Assembly (NCBI GenBank): GCA_951217055.1
Contig: OX578276.1
Location: 120,536,979 to 120,600,978 of the forward strand
Direction: 5' to 3'
Length of the DNA stretch: 64,000 bases
DNA from: Gerris lacustris
Taxonomy: Eukaryota > Arthropoda > Insecta > Hemiptera > Gerridae
Positions 21,936-33,673 of the stretch are shown in pieces. The notes under the pieces were generated by a model. It had not been told where the DNA came from and did no database searches. It saw only the letters and a program-made list of their open reading frames with translations. Numbering within the stretch: position 1 is the stretch's first letter; each line of letters begins with the position of its first letter. Position numbers and translations under genes: made by a program.

Positions 21936-22330
21936 TTTCTAGAATTAGCTCATCTCTCAATAAAGATAACTTTTTAATTGAATATGAGTGACCCAAAACT
22001 GAAAGAGCATATTCATAATTTAAGATTGTTGTTTACATTTGATAAAATATTATAATTTTACATGATTAAAACACCATTTAAAATAAAATAATAAGTTTAA
22101 TTTGTTCTCTTACAGTGTTTAATTTGTCACTTACAGCCTTTAAAATTAAGAATAGAATTCTTGTTTATAGAAGCGGCATGAAGGTGTGACCATTAATCAA
22201 AAGACATAAAGCAAAGGGGACTAGAACTCCTGGGCTGGACAGTTCGTTGGATTTTAAACTGAAAATAAAAATGACATAATGAAGTTGAAGGATTTAAAAC
22301 AATCCAATGTATATTTTTACATTTAACGGC

Positions 22331-22367
22331 ACTTTACGGTTGCACCTCTATGCTGCAACCGTGAAGT
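22331..22367. other. 14-bp-stem hairpin
   Basis: ACTTTACGGTTGCA / TGCAACCGTGAAGT with a 9-base loop and one mismatch. No T-run or neighbouring gene explains it. Confidence 0.6.
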
Positions 22368-23410
22368 AGGTATGTATTTAAGATGGAAAGTGAGCTGCAA
22401 AGTAGCATCTTATGTAATTAATATGGAAAGAAACGTACATGTTGGAAAAAAAGCTGAAATCTAAATAAACTATTAATCCCTGATAGCCAGCCTAAAATTT
22501 ACATTAAAACAGAAATAATACTTTTATTAAGCCAAACCATGCTTCAAGCTGAAAGCCAATATAACCGGCTTATATAGAAACATATCAAACATGTTTACTT
22601 TCTTTTTAAAGCGGACACAACTTATGGCTTTTCAGCGCACCCTGCTGAGTGGCTAATCAGGTAAGTAGTGAAAATAATTCCACCCTCACTACCCCCTTAC
22701 TATTTATACATTATAGATCGAGTAATTTTGATCCTTGAAGGGTAGGAAGAGAAATATATGCATAGAATTTATACTTTAAGGAAGGTGAAAAGCGCTATTG
22801 CCGCTTAAAGTAATTAAATAAAGCTAAAATCGTGTTTAAGACAAGTTGTTGGACGTTTAATCATTTTAAGTTTTCTCTCTAATTTCAACTATTTTTATCA
22901 GAGTTAAGAAAATTTCTTAGAGCGTTAACTTTACTAGCGGAGTTTCTTGGCTTTTAAAAATTAGTCTTTTCTTATCATTAATTCAAGCTAGCAGGGAATA
23001 AGCTATTGTTTTTTGAATAAGCTATCTATTCGAGTTAAATAAATCAAACTACCACTTAACTCATATTCATTATTTACATTGAGATGTACTTGAGTATTCT
23101 TAAGTGTTCCTAACTGATACTTAAAGTAAGTCGATAAAATAAATAGCAAAAATTTATAATTAACCTTAAAATTATAATTTCTAGAATGAAAACTTAAATT
23201 TAGAAACACGATGTAAAACAGACCTGTAGAAGTAGGTGATTTTTCTTATCTTTTTTAATTATAGTGATGGATAAAATTTAAATTTTACTACAATGGCCTA
23301 AACTTTTTAACTTCTATATTCTTTCCACTTGATTGTTTTCAATATCATGCTCTATGAATGGAAGTACATTTCAGAGTCAGCGCCATTCATCAACCAGCTT
23401 GCCTTCACTT
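22368..23410. other. no feature seen
   Basis: AT-rich sequence without a recognised gene or repeat. Confidence 0.45.
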
Positions 23411-23443
23411 CTATGACGTGTCATAGACACACCTGATGACTCA
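23411..23443. promoter_or_regulatory. bZIP-type site cluster
   Basis: CTATGACGTGTCATAG (a palindrome around GT, CRE-like) and TGACTCA (AP-1 consensus) within 33 bp. No promoter or gene is seen nearby, so function is speculative. Confidence 0.25.
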
Positions 23444-23628
23444 TGACTCGCCTTATGTGACAATTGTCTGCCTTAAGCGAAAATGGTGCATATTTTGTTG
23501 TATTTAATTTTTTGTTATTGTTGTGAACTATTTATACGATAAAATATTTACGACCAACAAGGTCTGCAGCTGAAAGCTTCTTATAGCACGTCGAATCATA
23601 GAGGCAATAGGCGATAAAAATAAATAAC

Positions 23629-23633
<5 letters not shown>

Positions 23634-23691
<58 letters not shown>
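23634..23691. repeat. (TA)n microsatellite
   Basis: A pure TA tract. Confidence 0.95.
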
Positions 23692-23694
<3 letters not shown>

Positions 23695-23934
23695 AAAAAA
23701 AATAAATTAAACTAATTTACAAGATTTATCAATGTGTCACGGTTATGCTCCTGACAAATTTTGGGTTCCGTGAAAACTAAACAATATAATTAATAGAGAT
23801 GAATTAAAAATCACACGGAAGAACTTAAATCCAAGTACATTTTTTTTTTTTTGGTTCATTTCAACTTATACTCGTAAATACAATAAAATTTTAGCTAATG
23901 GTAGTTAAAGTTTTAGTTTATATACATTTGTACT

Positions 23935-24335
23935 CTCCTTATCACGCCCACCATAAAGTATTACTCTGAATTATTTCAAAATTTTTGGACTATCTGTTTG
24001 TGCTTTGGAGGGACATTTTATTGGGGGAAAGTTTGGTGCTAAAAACAAAGTATTGGCGGAAAAAAGCACAATAATCATAAAATGTTATATATATTTGTAT
24101 TCTACTTATCAGTAGCTTTCATTTGATATCCCACTCGAAAATTAAAAAAAATAGGTTTACTACACTTGATCGAATTGCGCATGAACATATTAAATTTTTA
24201 ACATCTCTATGTGTAGATCAAAAAGTTACCCAAGTATTTAAAATTTCAACTCTCTAGAGTGAACGATTCGGCAGATATCAACTAAAGTACAACGGGCAGA
24301 TAGACACATCACCCTCGACACAAGGGTTTCGAGGA
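23935..24335 (+). repeat. composite tandem-unit repeat, copy B (one unit)
   Basis: Shares ATTATTTCAAAATTTT, GGGACATTTTATTGGGGG, AGTAGCTTTCATTTGATATC and CACAAGGGTTTCGAG with 5805-6215. Only one unit is present and no B box is seen. Confidence 0.65.
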
Positions 24336-25160
24336 TGACCTATGAAAACCCTAACAACATTATGGAATACAATAATAGGTTCTGTAATCTCTTTGAAGAA
24401 TCAACTTTTTTTAAAAAGTTAATCATAAATATCTTATCAGGAAGGCTAATTTAACAGCAAAAATATTATTCTGGGGAAAAAGGGCTTTTAACTTAACTAT
24501 TAACAAAACAATTGTCTTGTGATTTCTTCTTATCATTAATTCAATATTTCAATTATTTAAAACAGTCAACGACGTATTAAAGACATGTCTAAGGTTGTTT
24601 TTTTTACAAGAAAAGAAAATAATATTAAGAATTCATCCTAACAGTTTACTTCTACTTCACACGACAGTTTTCACAAAATAACATGCAACTGATATATATC
24701 GATTCCACACTTAATTACATATTTATGAGAATTCAAATAGAGCCAGGAAACGAGTAATAATCCAACACCTAAAAACCTGTTGTCTTTAAAAACACAACAT
24801 TAAAAATAATCAATTTTCTAATCAAAGTCAAGGTTAAGCTGTTGAAGCGAGTAAAACGAGCTATTTTTTTAATCTAATTAATATTTCATAAATTATTAGT
24901 GTTATTGTTAATTAGGATGCTGTAAAAGTTTCAGCGGTATTACTATTCTTTGAATGTTTGTGGAACTTCGTACTTTTTAGGCTGAAATAATAAGGTGAGG
25001 ATAATCTATCCTCAGCAATAACCATGAAAAAAGGGCTAAGACTTAAAATATTAAAATTATTAAATTAAATAAATTCTCTTAAAATATTAAATATTATTAT
25101 ATACTATTATTAAATATTAAATATATATTATTGAATATTATTATTATTTAAATATTAAAA
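24336..25160. other. no feature seen
   Basis: AT-rich, ending in TTATTAAATATTA-type low complexity. Confidence 0.45.
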
Positions 25161-25316
25161 ATGTCGATGGAGTGGACGAAAGAAAAAGTTATAAATCTAA
25201 TCAATTTATACCGGGATCAACCGGTATTGTGGGACTGTCGTTTAAAAGAATTTAAAGACAGAAACAAGAAAATGTCCTCCGTTTTCTTCTGTTTTCTTCG
25301 ATGTCATTTATTATGA
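25161..25316 (+). pseudogene. MADF-domain fragment (Harbinger-type)
   Basis: A 51-codon frame starting MSMEWTKEKVINLINLYRD, then QPVLWDCRLKEFKDRNKK. This is the first half of a MADF DNA-binding domain, the module carried by the accessory protein of many insect PIF/Harbinger transposons. After the second helix the frame runs into unrelated residues and stops, so the domain is truncated. The downstream CTAGTGTGGACGCGGC end (25465-25480) supports a transposon source over a host gene. Confidence 0.6.
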
Positions 25317-25480
25317 CAACAGCACATAACGCGACCAGTTGATCCACCTCGGTGAACATTTTCGAACTGACTGTAAGCCAAAAGCCAATGCCAACACTAA
25401 TGTGGACAGAGGTACAACCGGCGGCTTTGCCTATGCGGCTTTGCCGGCGGCATTGCCAACGGCTAGTGTGGACGCGGCTT
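25317..25480 (+). mobile_element. Harbinger-like right end
   Basis: GCCAATGCCAACACTAATGT followed by a related GCCAACGGCTAGTGTGGACG end. The motif is repeated directly, as in subterminal repeats. The left end was not found. Confidence 0.4.
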
Positions 25481-25547
25481 AGAGCTTCACACAGTAAATA
25501 TTGTTTCTAGGAGGTCAATCTGTTACTACAGCTAATTAATTAATAAA

Positions 25548-26010
25548 GTATTCTGCCAATTAGTGTGGCACATAGCTTCCTCGCGTCCAATTTTTTTTTA
25601 CATTTATGATTTTATGCTTTTATAACTTTTATTCTCCCCTGTTTTTTAAATCTCTCAAAATTGTTTTGATTCTTTTCATAAATTAAAGTATTCATTTAAA
25701 AAAATTTAAAGAGCACAGACAGTCGAAAAAAATCTCGGAATATCTGCAGGCTAAAGAAGAGAAACTAATGGGCGCAAACGGTTGAAACTTATATGGGACC
25801 TAATTACCTGACATACAAATTTAATTAAAATCGGACATGTAGTTTTTAAGATATATGCTGGTTCGCAAAAATTGAGTGACAGACAGACACTTAATCAAAA
25901 AGGCTCCCCGATGCCAGAAACGGATTTCTCTCTTGGAATTTTAGACATTGGAGACTTAAAATATGTTAGAATGATCGCACATAGCTGTAACGGAAGCTTT
26001 GGTATCGTCA
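25548..26010 (-). repeat. ~600-bp family, minus copy
   Basis: CTGCCAATTAGTGTGGCACA at left, then the complement of the family through ATGCCAGAAACGGATTTCTC to ACATAGCTGTAACGGAAGC. Confidence 0.75.
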
Positions 26011-26144
26011 TATAATAGATTTTTGTTTTTTTCTAGATGTTCTACTGTAATAGGTTGGTAAAATAATTGGTATGTTATTGGTAGGTAGAAAATAATTGTT
26101 CCAATAAGTTACTATACAAGCTCATACAAATTTCCATCAGTATT

Positions 26145-26400
26145 GCTTCCGAGCTTACCGAAAGTAACGAAAATCTGTCTGTCGCTCAATGTTTCGTTTT
26201 TTAAAAACTACTCGGCCGATTTTAATTAAATTTGTATGGCATGTCAGGTCATATTTAGCCCATTATTGGCCTCATATATGTTTCAACCTTCTGCACCCGT
26301 TTATTTCTCCTCCACATGCAAACAAAAAGACATTTATTTACACCTATATCTTTAAAAGTAGGATACTTTTTTACTTTAGCACCCCCTCCCCCCTATATCC
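26145..26400 (+). repeat. ~600-bp family, partial plus copy
   Basis: GCTTCCGAGCTTACCGAAAG start, GCATGTCAGGTCATATTTAG, CATTTATTTACACCTATATC. Nearly head-to-head with the preceding minus copy. Confidence 0.7.
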
Positions 26401-26834
26401 CTTTGTGTTAATAGTTAGTTAGGCAAAGGAAAATATACAGAGTAGCATATATTCCTTAGTCTAAATTAATATTAAGACGAAGAGATATTTATTCCAATGT
26501 ACCATAGGACAAAAGAATATCGCACTTGTATATATATAATTGTGATCATATCCCTTAGTCTAATCAACTATTAAGATGAAGGGAATATTAAATATGAATA
26601 TGCCCCAGGAGTCTCAATGTCTTGGGGAGACAAACACACATAGATTTGAGACTTTTATAGGGCAGACTATTGTTTGGAACCAAGGGGGGTACTAAAGTAA
26701 AAAATCGGTCCAAGACAACTCAGACAAACTTTCTCATATACAAGTTCATAATTACTTAGCCAATGTTTTCCATTTATTAGTTTTTGTAAGTACGTTTAAT
26801 TATTATTGAAAATTATATCAAAATTTACCATAAA

Positions 26835-26997
26835 AATAACTTCTCCAGGGCGGGGAATCGAACCCGGAATCTCTCCGTCCACGTTTTAAGCTATTTTCTC
26901 AGGAACTAGATTTTTCCCGGGAAAAATGCTTATATCGTTAGATCCGTATTTAAATGGACTACATTTTAGAACTTTTTAATCAAAATCGTCGAAACCG
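26835..26997 (+). repeat. left half of repeat split by copia (with B box)
   Basis: Contains the complement of a polymerase III B box (GGAATCGAACCCGGAA, 26854-26869). The sequence continues after the copia element at 31556, joined through the AACCG target duplication. Another copy of the right half is at 63745-64000. Confidence 0.6.
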
Positions 26998-27158
26998 TGT
27001 TGGAAAGAACACTTCACCAACCTGGACAACACTGACATGACAATGACAGTTACTTGTTCTAAAATGTTTTTATAGTTTGTTGTATGAAATAATCTAATTA
27101 TATATTTTCTCAGTTTTCTATTCACGAATATAGTTGCCTCATTTATCTAATTATAATA
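26998..27158 (+). repeat. copia 5' LTR
   Basis: Starts TGTTGGAAAG and ends TATAATA. Identical to 31395-31555 over 161 bp. Confidence 0.95.
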
Positions 27159-27173
27159 GGTTATGGTACCCAG
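27159..27173 (+). promoter_or_regulatory. copia primer-binding site (half-tRNA type)
   Basis: GGTTATGGTACCCAG resembles the complement of the anticodon arm of initiator tRNA-Met (GGTTATGGGCCCAG) with one extra base and one mismatch. Drosophila copia is known to prime from that internal position of the tRNA, not from its 3' end. Confidence 0.6.
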
Positions 27174-27377
27174 TGACAATTGTGCGTATAGTTCGAGTAA
27201 ATCGGTCGGTACTCAGCTAAAAAGTCGGTTCAAACAATTTTATTAAATATTTTTCACAAGTTTCTCTCGAAAATATTTGACATCTCTTGAAAATGTCAAT
27301 ATTATAAAAAAATAAATAATTTAATAAAATAAAATAAAATAAAAAAGAAGAGAGAAGATTACGAGGTAAGCTGCAAC

Positions 27378-30300
27378 ATGAGTTCAGTTAACTATAGAAT
27401 AGAACCACTAAAAAAGCATAACTACGACACTTGGAAAGTTCAGGCACAAGCCATATTAATAAAAAATGGTTTGTGGGGTTACGTTTCTGGAACTAAGAAA
27501 ATCCCTGAGAAAAAGGAAGACATACAAACTTGGGAAGAAAGTGATTTAAATGCGAGATCGGATTTAATGCTGATCATATCACCTTCCGAACTAAAACAAG
27601 TTAAAAACTGTGGAACATCGAAAGAAGTCTGGGATACATTGAAAAATATATACCAGAGTAAAGGTCCTGCAAGAAAAGCTACGTTACTAAAGAAGTTAGT
27701 TTTGAATAAAATGAAAGAAAGTGATGACGTGCGTGATCATCTCAATAACTTTATGGACGTAGTGGATAAATTAAAAGACATGGACATAAATATTAATGAT
27801 GAGTTACTGAGTATAATGATGCTATACAGCCTACCGTCAAATTTCGAAAACTTTAAAATAGCCATAGAAAGTCGTGATACTTTACCTGCTCCAGAAGATT
27901 TAAAAATCAAAATTATTGAAGAAAATCAAGCAAGGTGTAAAGACGAACCTTCAACAAGTTCTCGAGAAGGATCTACTGAAGCATATTACGGAAAGAAAAA
28001 AGGTAAAGAATTTAAAAACCAGTATTATAATAATAAGTATAAACCTAACCAGTGGCCTAACCAATATAAAACTAAACCAACATTTGGAAAGAAACAAACC
28101 GAAAATGAAAATAGACGATCATTTAAAATAGAAGCTCAGTGTCTTTCGTCTGGTAATCCGAGTCCAAACATGTCTAATAGATCAATATGGTGCTTGGACA
28201 GTGGATGCACATCTCACATGTGTTTAGATAAAAACAATTTTCAACACACGAAAGAGGGTAAAATGGTCACATTGAAGTTAGCGGCTGATCATCACAGCGC
28301 AACCATTGATGGAACTGGTTTAGCAGAATTAAAATTAAATAAAAATAACAACATAGATTTACGTGACACATTGTATGTACCAACTTTAACTACTAACTTA
28401 CTCTCAGTAGCAAGAATAACTGAGAATGGATATACAGTATTATTTAAGAAGAATAACGCCACAGTTATGGACAATAAAGGAAAGATAATTCTTCAAGCAA
28501 AAAAGCAAAATGGGTTATACTATGTTAATTGTACAGAACATAAATTAAATGTAAATAATAAACCACAAACTGAATCTAAAAACATTTATGAGTCAGACAA
28601 CATTACTTTCTGGCATAAGAAGTTGGGTCATATGAACGAACAAGATCTAAAATTAAGCCTTAGAAATAAAATACTAGATGGATTAAAATTCAACTCTAAG
28701 GATATTCTTGAAGACTGTGAAGCCTGCATACAAGGTAAAATGTCAAGACTACCATTTCCAAAAAGAGAAGGTCCAAGAACGACTGACAAGCTGGAAATAG
28801 TGCATAGCGACGTTGCTGGTCCATTTCGAGTTCAGTCATTCGGGGGATCAAGATACTTTGTGACATTCATTGATGAGCACACAAGGTATTGCCGTGTATA
28901 TTTTTAAAAAAATAAAAATGAAGTTTTTGAACATTTTAAATACTATAAAAATGAAATGGAAAATTTTACAGGAAGGAAAATAAAATATCTTCAAACTGAC
29001 AATGAACGATCAGAATATTGCAATAAAGAATTCGAAGCATATCTGAAGAATGAAGGAATTGTTAGAAGATTGTCTGCGCCGTACACACCTCAACAGAACG
29101 GTATGGCCGAGAGGAAAAATAGAACGCTTGTTGAAAAAGCTAGGTGCTTACTCATTGATGCTAAACTACCTCAAAGTTTCTGGGCAGAAGCTATCAATAC
29201 AGTAAACTACCTATGCAACAGAACGCCTTCAAAGACCATTAGTAATGAAACTCCATTTACAAAATGGGTCGGTCATATACCTTCGGTAAGACATCTACAT
29301 GTTTTTGGCTCGAAAGCTTTCGTATTGAATAAAAGACCTGGAAGAGGAAAATTTGAAGCAAAATCGGATGAAGGAATATTTGTAGGTTATTCAGAAAAAT
29401 CAAAAGCTTACAGAATTTGGATGCCAAAATTAAAAGATGTTTTAACTACTAGGGATGTCAAAATTTTACCTAAAATGTATAAAGAAGAAGGAATTTTGTC
29501 ATACAATGATTTAATAGTTAAAGACACCAACGGCGAGAAAAATGTAAATAGTGAGTATATAAAAGTACCTATAAAAAATAAGAAAAATAACAAAGAAAAT
29601 AAATATCCTGTAAATAATAATATTGAAGAATCTGAAATAATAGAACAAATAAATGATGAAATAATTGACGAACAACCTGATGTAAATATTGAAATAAGAA
29701 AAAGTTCAAGAGAAAGAAAAGAACCTGTGTGGACTAAAGACTATGATATGTCCAGAAATGTTGAAGAAGCATTCATAACAAATTTTGAAATTGATGAAGT
29801 TTTAAAAGGAGAAAATTCATATGAATGGGAAGAAGCTATAAGAAAAGAATTAAAAGCCCCTATTAAAAATGAAACATGGGATTTAGTAAAAAGAAAACCT
29901 GGAATAAATGTTGTGGGTTCAAAAACCGTTTTAACCAATAAATATAAATCAAGCGGCGAGTTAGAAAGAAGAAAAGCTAGAATTGTAGCGCAAGGGTTTT
30001 CACAACAACCAGGAGTCGACTACACAGAAACTTATGCTCCGGTAACCAAGTTAAGTTCAATCAGACTTTTACTGGGAGTTGCTGTAGAGAAAAATCTAAA
30101 AATTAGTCAACTTGATGTAGCCACAGCATTCCTCAATGGCGACATAGAAGAAGAGGTATACATGCAAAAACCTAAATACCTAGAAAAATTTCTATGCGAC
30201 ATAATAATGGAAGAGAGTGGTAAAGATGATTCAACCATTTATGAAAAAGCAAAACAAATGGTAACAGACCTGAGGAAAGGACGTACAGAAACCGTTTGTC

Positions 30301-31387
30301 AACTGAAAAAGGCAGTTTATGGTCTTAAGCAATCAGGAAGACAATGGTACAAATAATTAGACTCGAAATTAAAAGAACTCGGATTCAAAACTTCTGATGC
30401 TGATCCCTGTATATACGTATCACCGAAAGGGGGAGCTAGAATCATCATAGCAGTTTATGTGGATGATATCTTGATAGCCTATTCCAAGAAGGAAGATCTT
30501 GATAATATCAAGAAAGATCTTATCCAGAATTTTGAAATGCGTGACTTGGGAGAACTTGAGTACTGTCTTGGAATTGAATTTCATCAGAAAGAGGGGGAAA
30601 TCTCCATATCGCAGTTAAAATATACAAATGAGCTTCTGAAGAAATTTAATATGCAAGAATGCAAGCCAGTCAGTACACCCATGGAACTTTCGTTAAAATT
30701 AAATAAAGAAGATCCCAAAGACGTTAGTTTTCCTTACCAAAATCTGATTGGATCACTAATGTATTTATCCTTAGAATCAAGACCGGATATAACACATGCT
30801 GTTAATTACTTAAGCCAATTTAACGCATGCTACGGCAAAGAGCATGTCATTGCTTTAAAAAGAATATTAAGGTATCTTCAAGGAACAAAAACCATGTCCA
30901 TCAAATTTAGAAAAACCGGATCAGCATAGCAGATGCAAACTGGGCAGCTTGCACTGTAGACCGAAAATCGTACACTGGATGTTGCTTCGTTTATGCTGGT
31001 GCTGCTGTGAGTTGGGAATCGCGAAAACAGAAAACTGTCGCCTTATCAACTGCAGAAGCAGAGTATATGGCTTTAACGGAAGCATCTAAGGAAGCGATTC
31101 ATTTAAAAAGATTGTTATCTAGTATGGGAATCCATCAAAAGTCGGTTATCATTTATAACGACAATCAAGCGGCTCAGAGCTTATCCCAAAATCAAATAAT
31201 AAGCTCAAAGTCAAAACATATTCCCATAAAGCAACATTTCATCAGAGACGCTGTGAGTCAAGGTGACGTCAAGCTAATGTACAGACAAACAGATGAAATG
31301 GATGCAGATATTTTTACGAAGCCTTTGCCTGCTCCCAAACTACTCAAGTTCAGGAGCAACCTCGGACTTAATCCACTTGGCTCGTGA
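27378..31387 (+). pseudogene. copia gag-pol (two stops, one frameshift)
   Basis: One frame from ATG 27378: gag (residues 1-~190, opening MSSVNYRIEPLKKHNYDTW), protease with CLDSGCTSHM (Asp274), integrase zinc finger H413/H418/C447/C450, first integrase Asp478, then TAA at 28905. The same frame resumes through TDN and AERKNR (integrase), QLDVATAFLNG (RT) and YGLKQSGRQWYK, with TAA at 30354. VYVDDIL follows near 30455. A frameshift near 30920-30930 precedes RNase H (LSTAEAEYMA, YNDNQAAQ); the final stop is at 31385. The CX2CX4HX4C knuckle normally found between gag and protease is not present. Without suppression no full polyprotein can be made. Confidence 0.93.
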
Positions 31388-31394
31388 GGGGGAG
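31385..31394 (+). promoter_or_regulatory. copia polypurine tract
   Basis: TGAGGGGGAG lies directly before the 3' LTR. The frame's TGA stop is its first three bases. Confidence 0.8.
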
Positions 31395-31555
31395 TGTTGG
31401 AAAGAACACTTCACCAACCTGGACAACACTGACATGACAATGACAGTTACTTGTTCTAAAATGTTTTTATAGTTTGTTGTATGAAATAATCTAATTATAT
31501 ATTTTCTCAGTTTTCTATTCACGAATATAGTTGCCTCATTTATCTAATTATAATA
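31395..31555 (+). repeat. copia 3' LTR
   Basis: Identical to the 5' LTR; followed by the AACCG target duplication. Confidence 0.95.
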
Positions 31556-31872
31556 AACCGTTATCGAGAATTTTTTTTCACGTTTTTTCAGATTTTTTTG
31601 GGGGGTAGCGCCCCCAAATTTGGTGCTAAAATTCATTTCTCGATTTCACCTCGGGGTATGATTTTTCTGAACATGTATGCCAAATTTCGTCAAAATCGCC
31701 CCAATAGTTTAGGCTCCAGGCGTCTGCACAGACAGACGACAGACATTTTTTAAAAACCACTTTTTTGTACTCAGGGGATAATTGATTTATACTTAAAACG
31801 TATAAATCCATCAAACTCTCAAAATCGAATTTTCGCGCCATCACAATACTTTCTCTTTATATGAGAAAGTAA
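31556..31872 (+). repeat. right half of repeat split by copia
   Basis: GGGTAGCGCCCCCAAATTTG, TCATTTCTCGATTTCACCTC, then CAAAATCGAATTTTCGCGCC to TCTCTTTATATGAGAAAGTA. The same sequence inverted is at 63745-64000. Confidence 0.7.
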
Positions 31873-32210
31873 AAAGTGTCAAAAGGGTATACTCATCTGA
31901 TTTTTATGAAAATTAGATGGTTTGTCGAAAGTAGCCCACAGATAGATCCAGATTAATTTCAAACGTCTACGCTCTTTATGTTTTGCTAAATTGACACTTC
32001 ATGTAAAAAATCAGTTACTTTTGACAGTTCCCCCAGTAAAAACTGGGGGAAAATTAAACATAAATTTAACAATAGGTAAAGAAAATATAAATAAACAATG
32101 AATTTAACAATAATAGGTTGTAAAAGCTTAAAATAATTGAAGTATACGAAATAGCATGCGAGGAAGCTGTATGCCATAGGAATTGGGAGACTATTTAATT
32201 TATTCATTCT
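31873..32210 (+). repeat. ~600-bp family, partial copy
   Basis: CTGATTTTTATGAAAATTAG, GTCGAAAGTAGCC, ATGCGAGGAAGCTGTATGCC and ATTGGGAGACTATTT match the second half of the family. Confidence 0.65.
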
Positions 32211-32373
32211 CGTATCCCTTTAATACTAGAAATAGTACTTTTATATAATTATGTAAAGAAAAGGAAATCATTATCCTATAATAAATATTTGTATAGTTGA
32301 GGAACATTTTTATTTTGTTCAAATAGAGATAAACAAAAATAAGTAATTTTTGACTAATTTTTTGTTCTTTTCT

Positions 32374-32581
32374 TGATAAAGATAAGAACGGTGGTCTAAG
32401 GGAGATAGCTAGGATAAAAAAGATGATGGTGAGTCTTGCGCTGTGATGCGGGGCCTCCTCAAGTTAGGCACCCTGACGGTAGAGCAAGCCATGAAGCCTA
32501 TATATAAAGGCTGGGATACTGACCATAGTCTCAGTACTACCCCAAACTCTGTGCCGGCAACACCATTACCTCATTCAAGGT
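32374..32581 (+). promoter_or_regulatory. candidate RNA polymerase II promoter and first exon
   Basis: TGATAA and AGATAAG (32374-32386), a TATAAA box at 32503-32508, and the arthropod initiator TCAGT at 32531-32535. Taking the A at 32533 as +1 puts the TATA box at -30. The 47-base exon 32533-32579 has no ATG and is followed by a good donor (CAAG|GTAAAA). The block is more GC-rich and less repetitive than its surroundings. GATA sites are typical of insect gut genes. No second exon was found, so the gene may extend beyond the window or the signal may be a relic. Confidence 0.5.
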
Positions 32582-32879
32582 AAAACATTCCATCTACTTT
32601 ACGATCTTTCAATTAGACTCCATAAATTTATATCTTGCTTAAAATCCTACGACAACTGCTACAAAACAATAAACGTATATAATAATTGCTTAATAAATCT
32701 ATATCTTTTATTTTAAACTATATTTTCGAGGAAACTAATCTATTTAATTTTATTGTTATTTAATAACACTAAGTTTTATATATTTATTAGTTTTCTTTTT
32801 ATACTATAATTTCTTTTATACTGAAAGTTTTAAGTATATTCTAATACATATTATAGAATTTACATTAACACCTTTATTT

Positions 32880-33485
32880 ATTGCTTCCGAATTTACCGAA
32901 GGTAACGAAAGCTATGTGATCGTTCTGAAGAACTAACATAATTTTATGTCTCCGATTTAAAAAATTCCAACACAGAAAATTAGACAGAAATCCGTTTCAG
33001 ACATCAGGAAACATTTTTGGTTCCATGTACCTTCATCGGTTGGTCGATCTGTCGTTCAAAGTTTGCAAACCAACATATCTTGACAAATATTTGTCTGATT
33101 TTAATGAAATTTGGATGGTAGGTCATAATTTGCCCATTGTTAGCCTCATAAAAGTTTCAACCTTCTGCGCCCGTTTATTTCTCTTCCACAGGCGTCAAAA
33201 GATACATTTATTTACACACTTAAATCTTTAAAAGAACTCATCTAGGTTTATCGAAAGTAGCCTGGAGATAGCTCCAAATTAATTTCTACCGTCTACTCTC
33301 TTTAAATGCTGCTAAATTGATACTTAAATTCATGTAAAAAATCAAAACAATTTTGAAGTATTAAAATAAGCGGGGAAAATAATTAAATAAATTAGACAAT
33401 GATGACTAGTAAAAACATAAAATTAATAAAGTACTTGACAGGATGATAGGAAGCTGAGTGCCACACCAATTAGCAGTCTATTTTT
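32880..33485 (+). repeat. ~600-bp family, near-complete copy
   Basis: TTGCTTCCGAATTTACCGAA through GTTAGCCTCATAAAAGTTTC to CACACCAATTAGCAGTCTAT. Confidence 0.8.
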
Positions 33486-33598
33486 ATAATCATCGATAGA
33501 TGGTATTTTCTTCTTATTTGAGCTCCAAAATTAATTAAATAATTTAAAATTTTCTTTATATACTACTCTAAATAATATAAAAAGAAAATTTAAGAAGC

Positions 33599-33601
<3 letters not shown>

Positions 33602-33672
<71 letters not shown>
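33602..33672. repeat. (TA)n microsatellite
   Basis: A pure TA tract. Confidence 0.95.

Positions 33673-33673
<1 letters not shown>

Larger units (their letters stand above)
26998..31555 (+). mobile_element. Ty1/copia retrotransposon, complete, coding-dead
   Basis: 161-bp LTRs at 26998-27158 and 31395-31555 are identical. AACCG flanks both sides (26993-26997, 31556-31560) as the 5-bp target duplication. The primer site follows the 5' LTR directly and a purine tract (GAGGGGGAG) precedes the 3' LTR. Gene order gag-protease-integrase-RT-RNase H is that of copia. Two in-frame stops and one frameshift break the single frame. Identical LTRs mean a very recent insertion. Confidence 0.95.

Noticed and set aside
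27916..28474. Shorter frames overlapping copia on both strands
   Set aside because: They are shadows of the gag-pol frame, as are the minus-strand frames at 29408-29938 and the plus-strand frames within 60359-61786 over gypsy.
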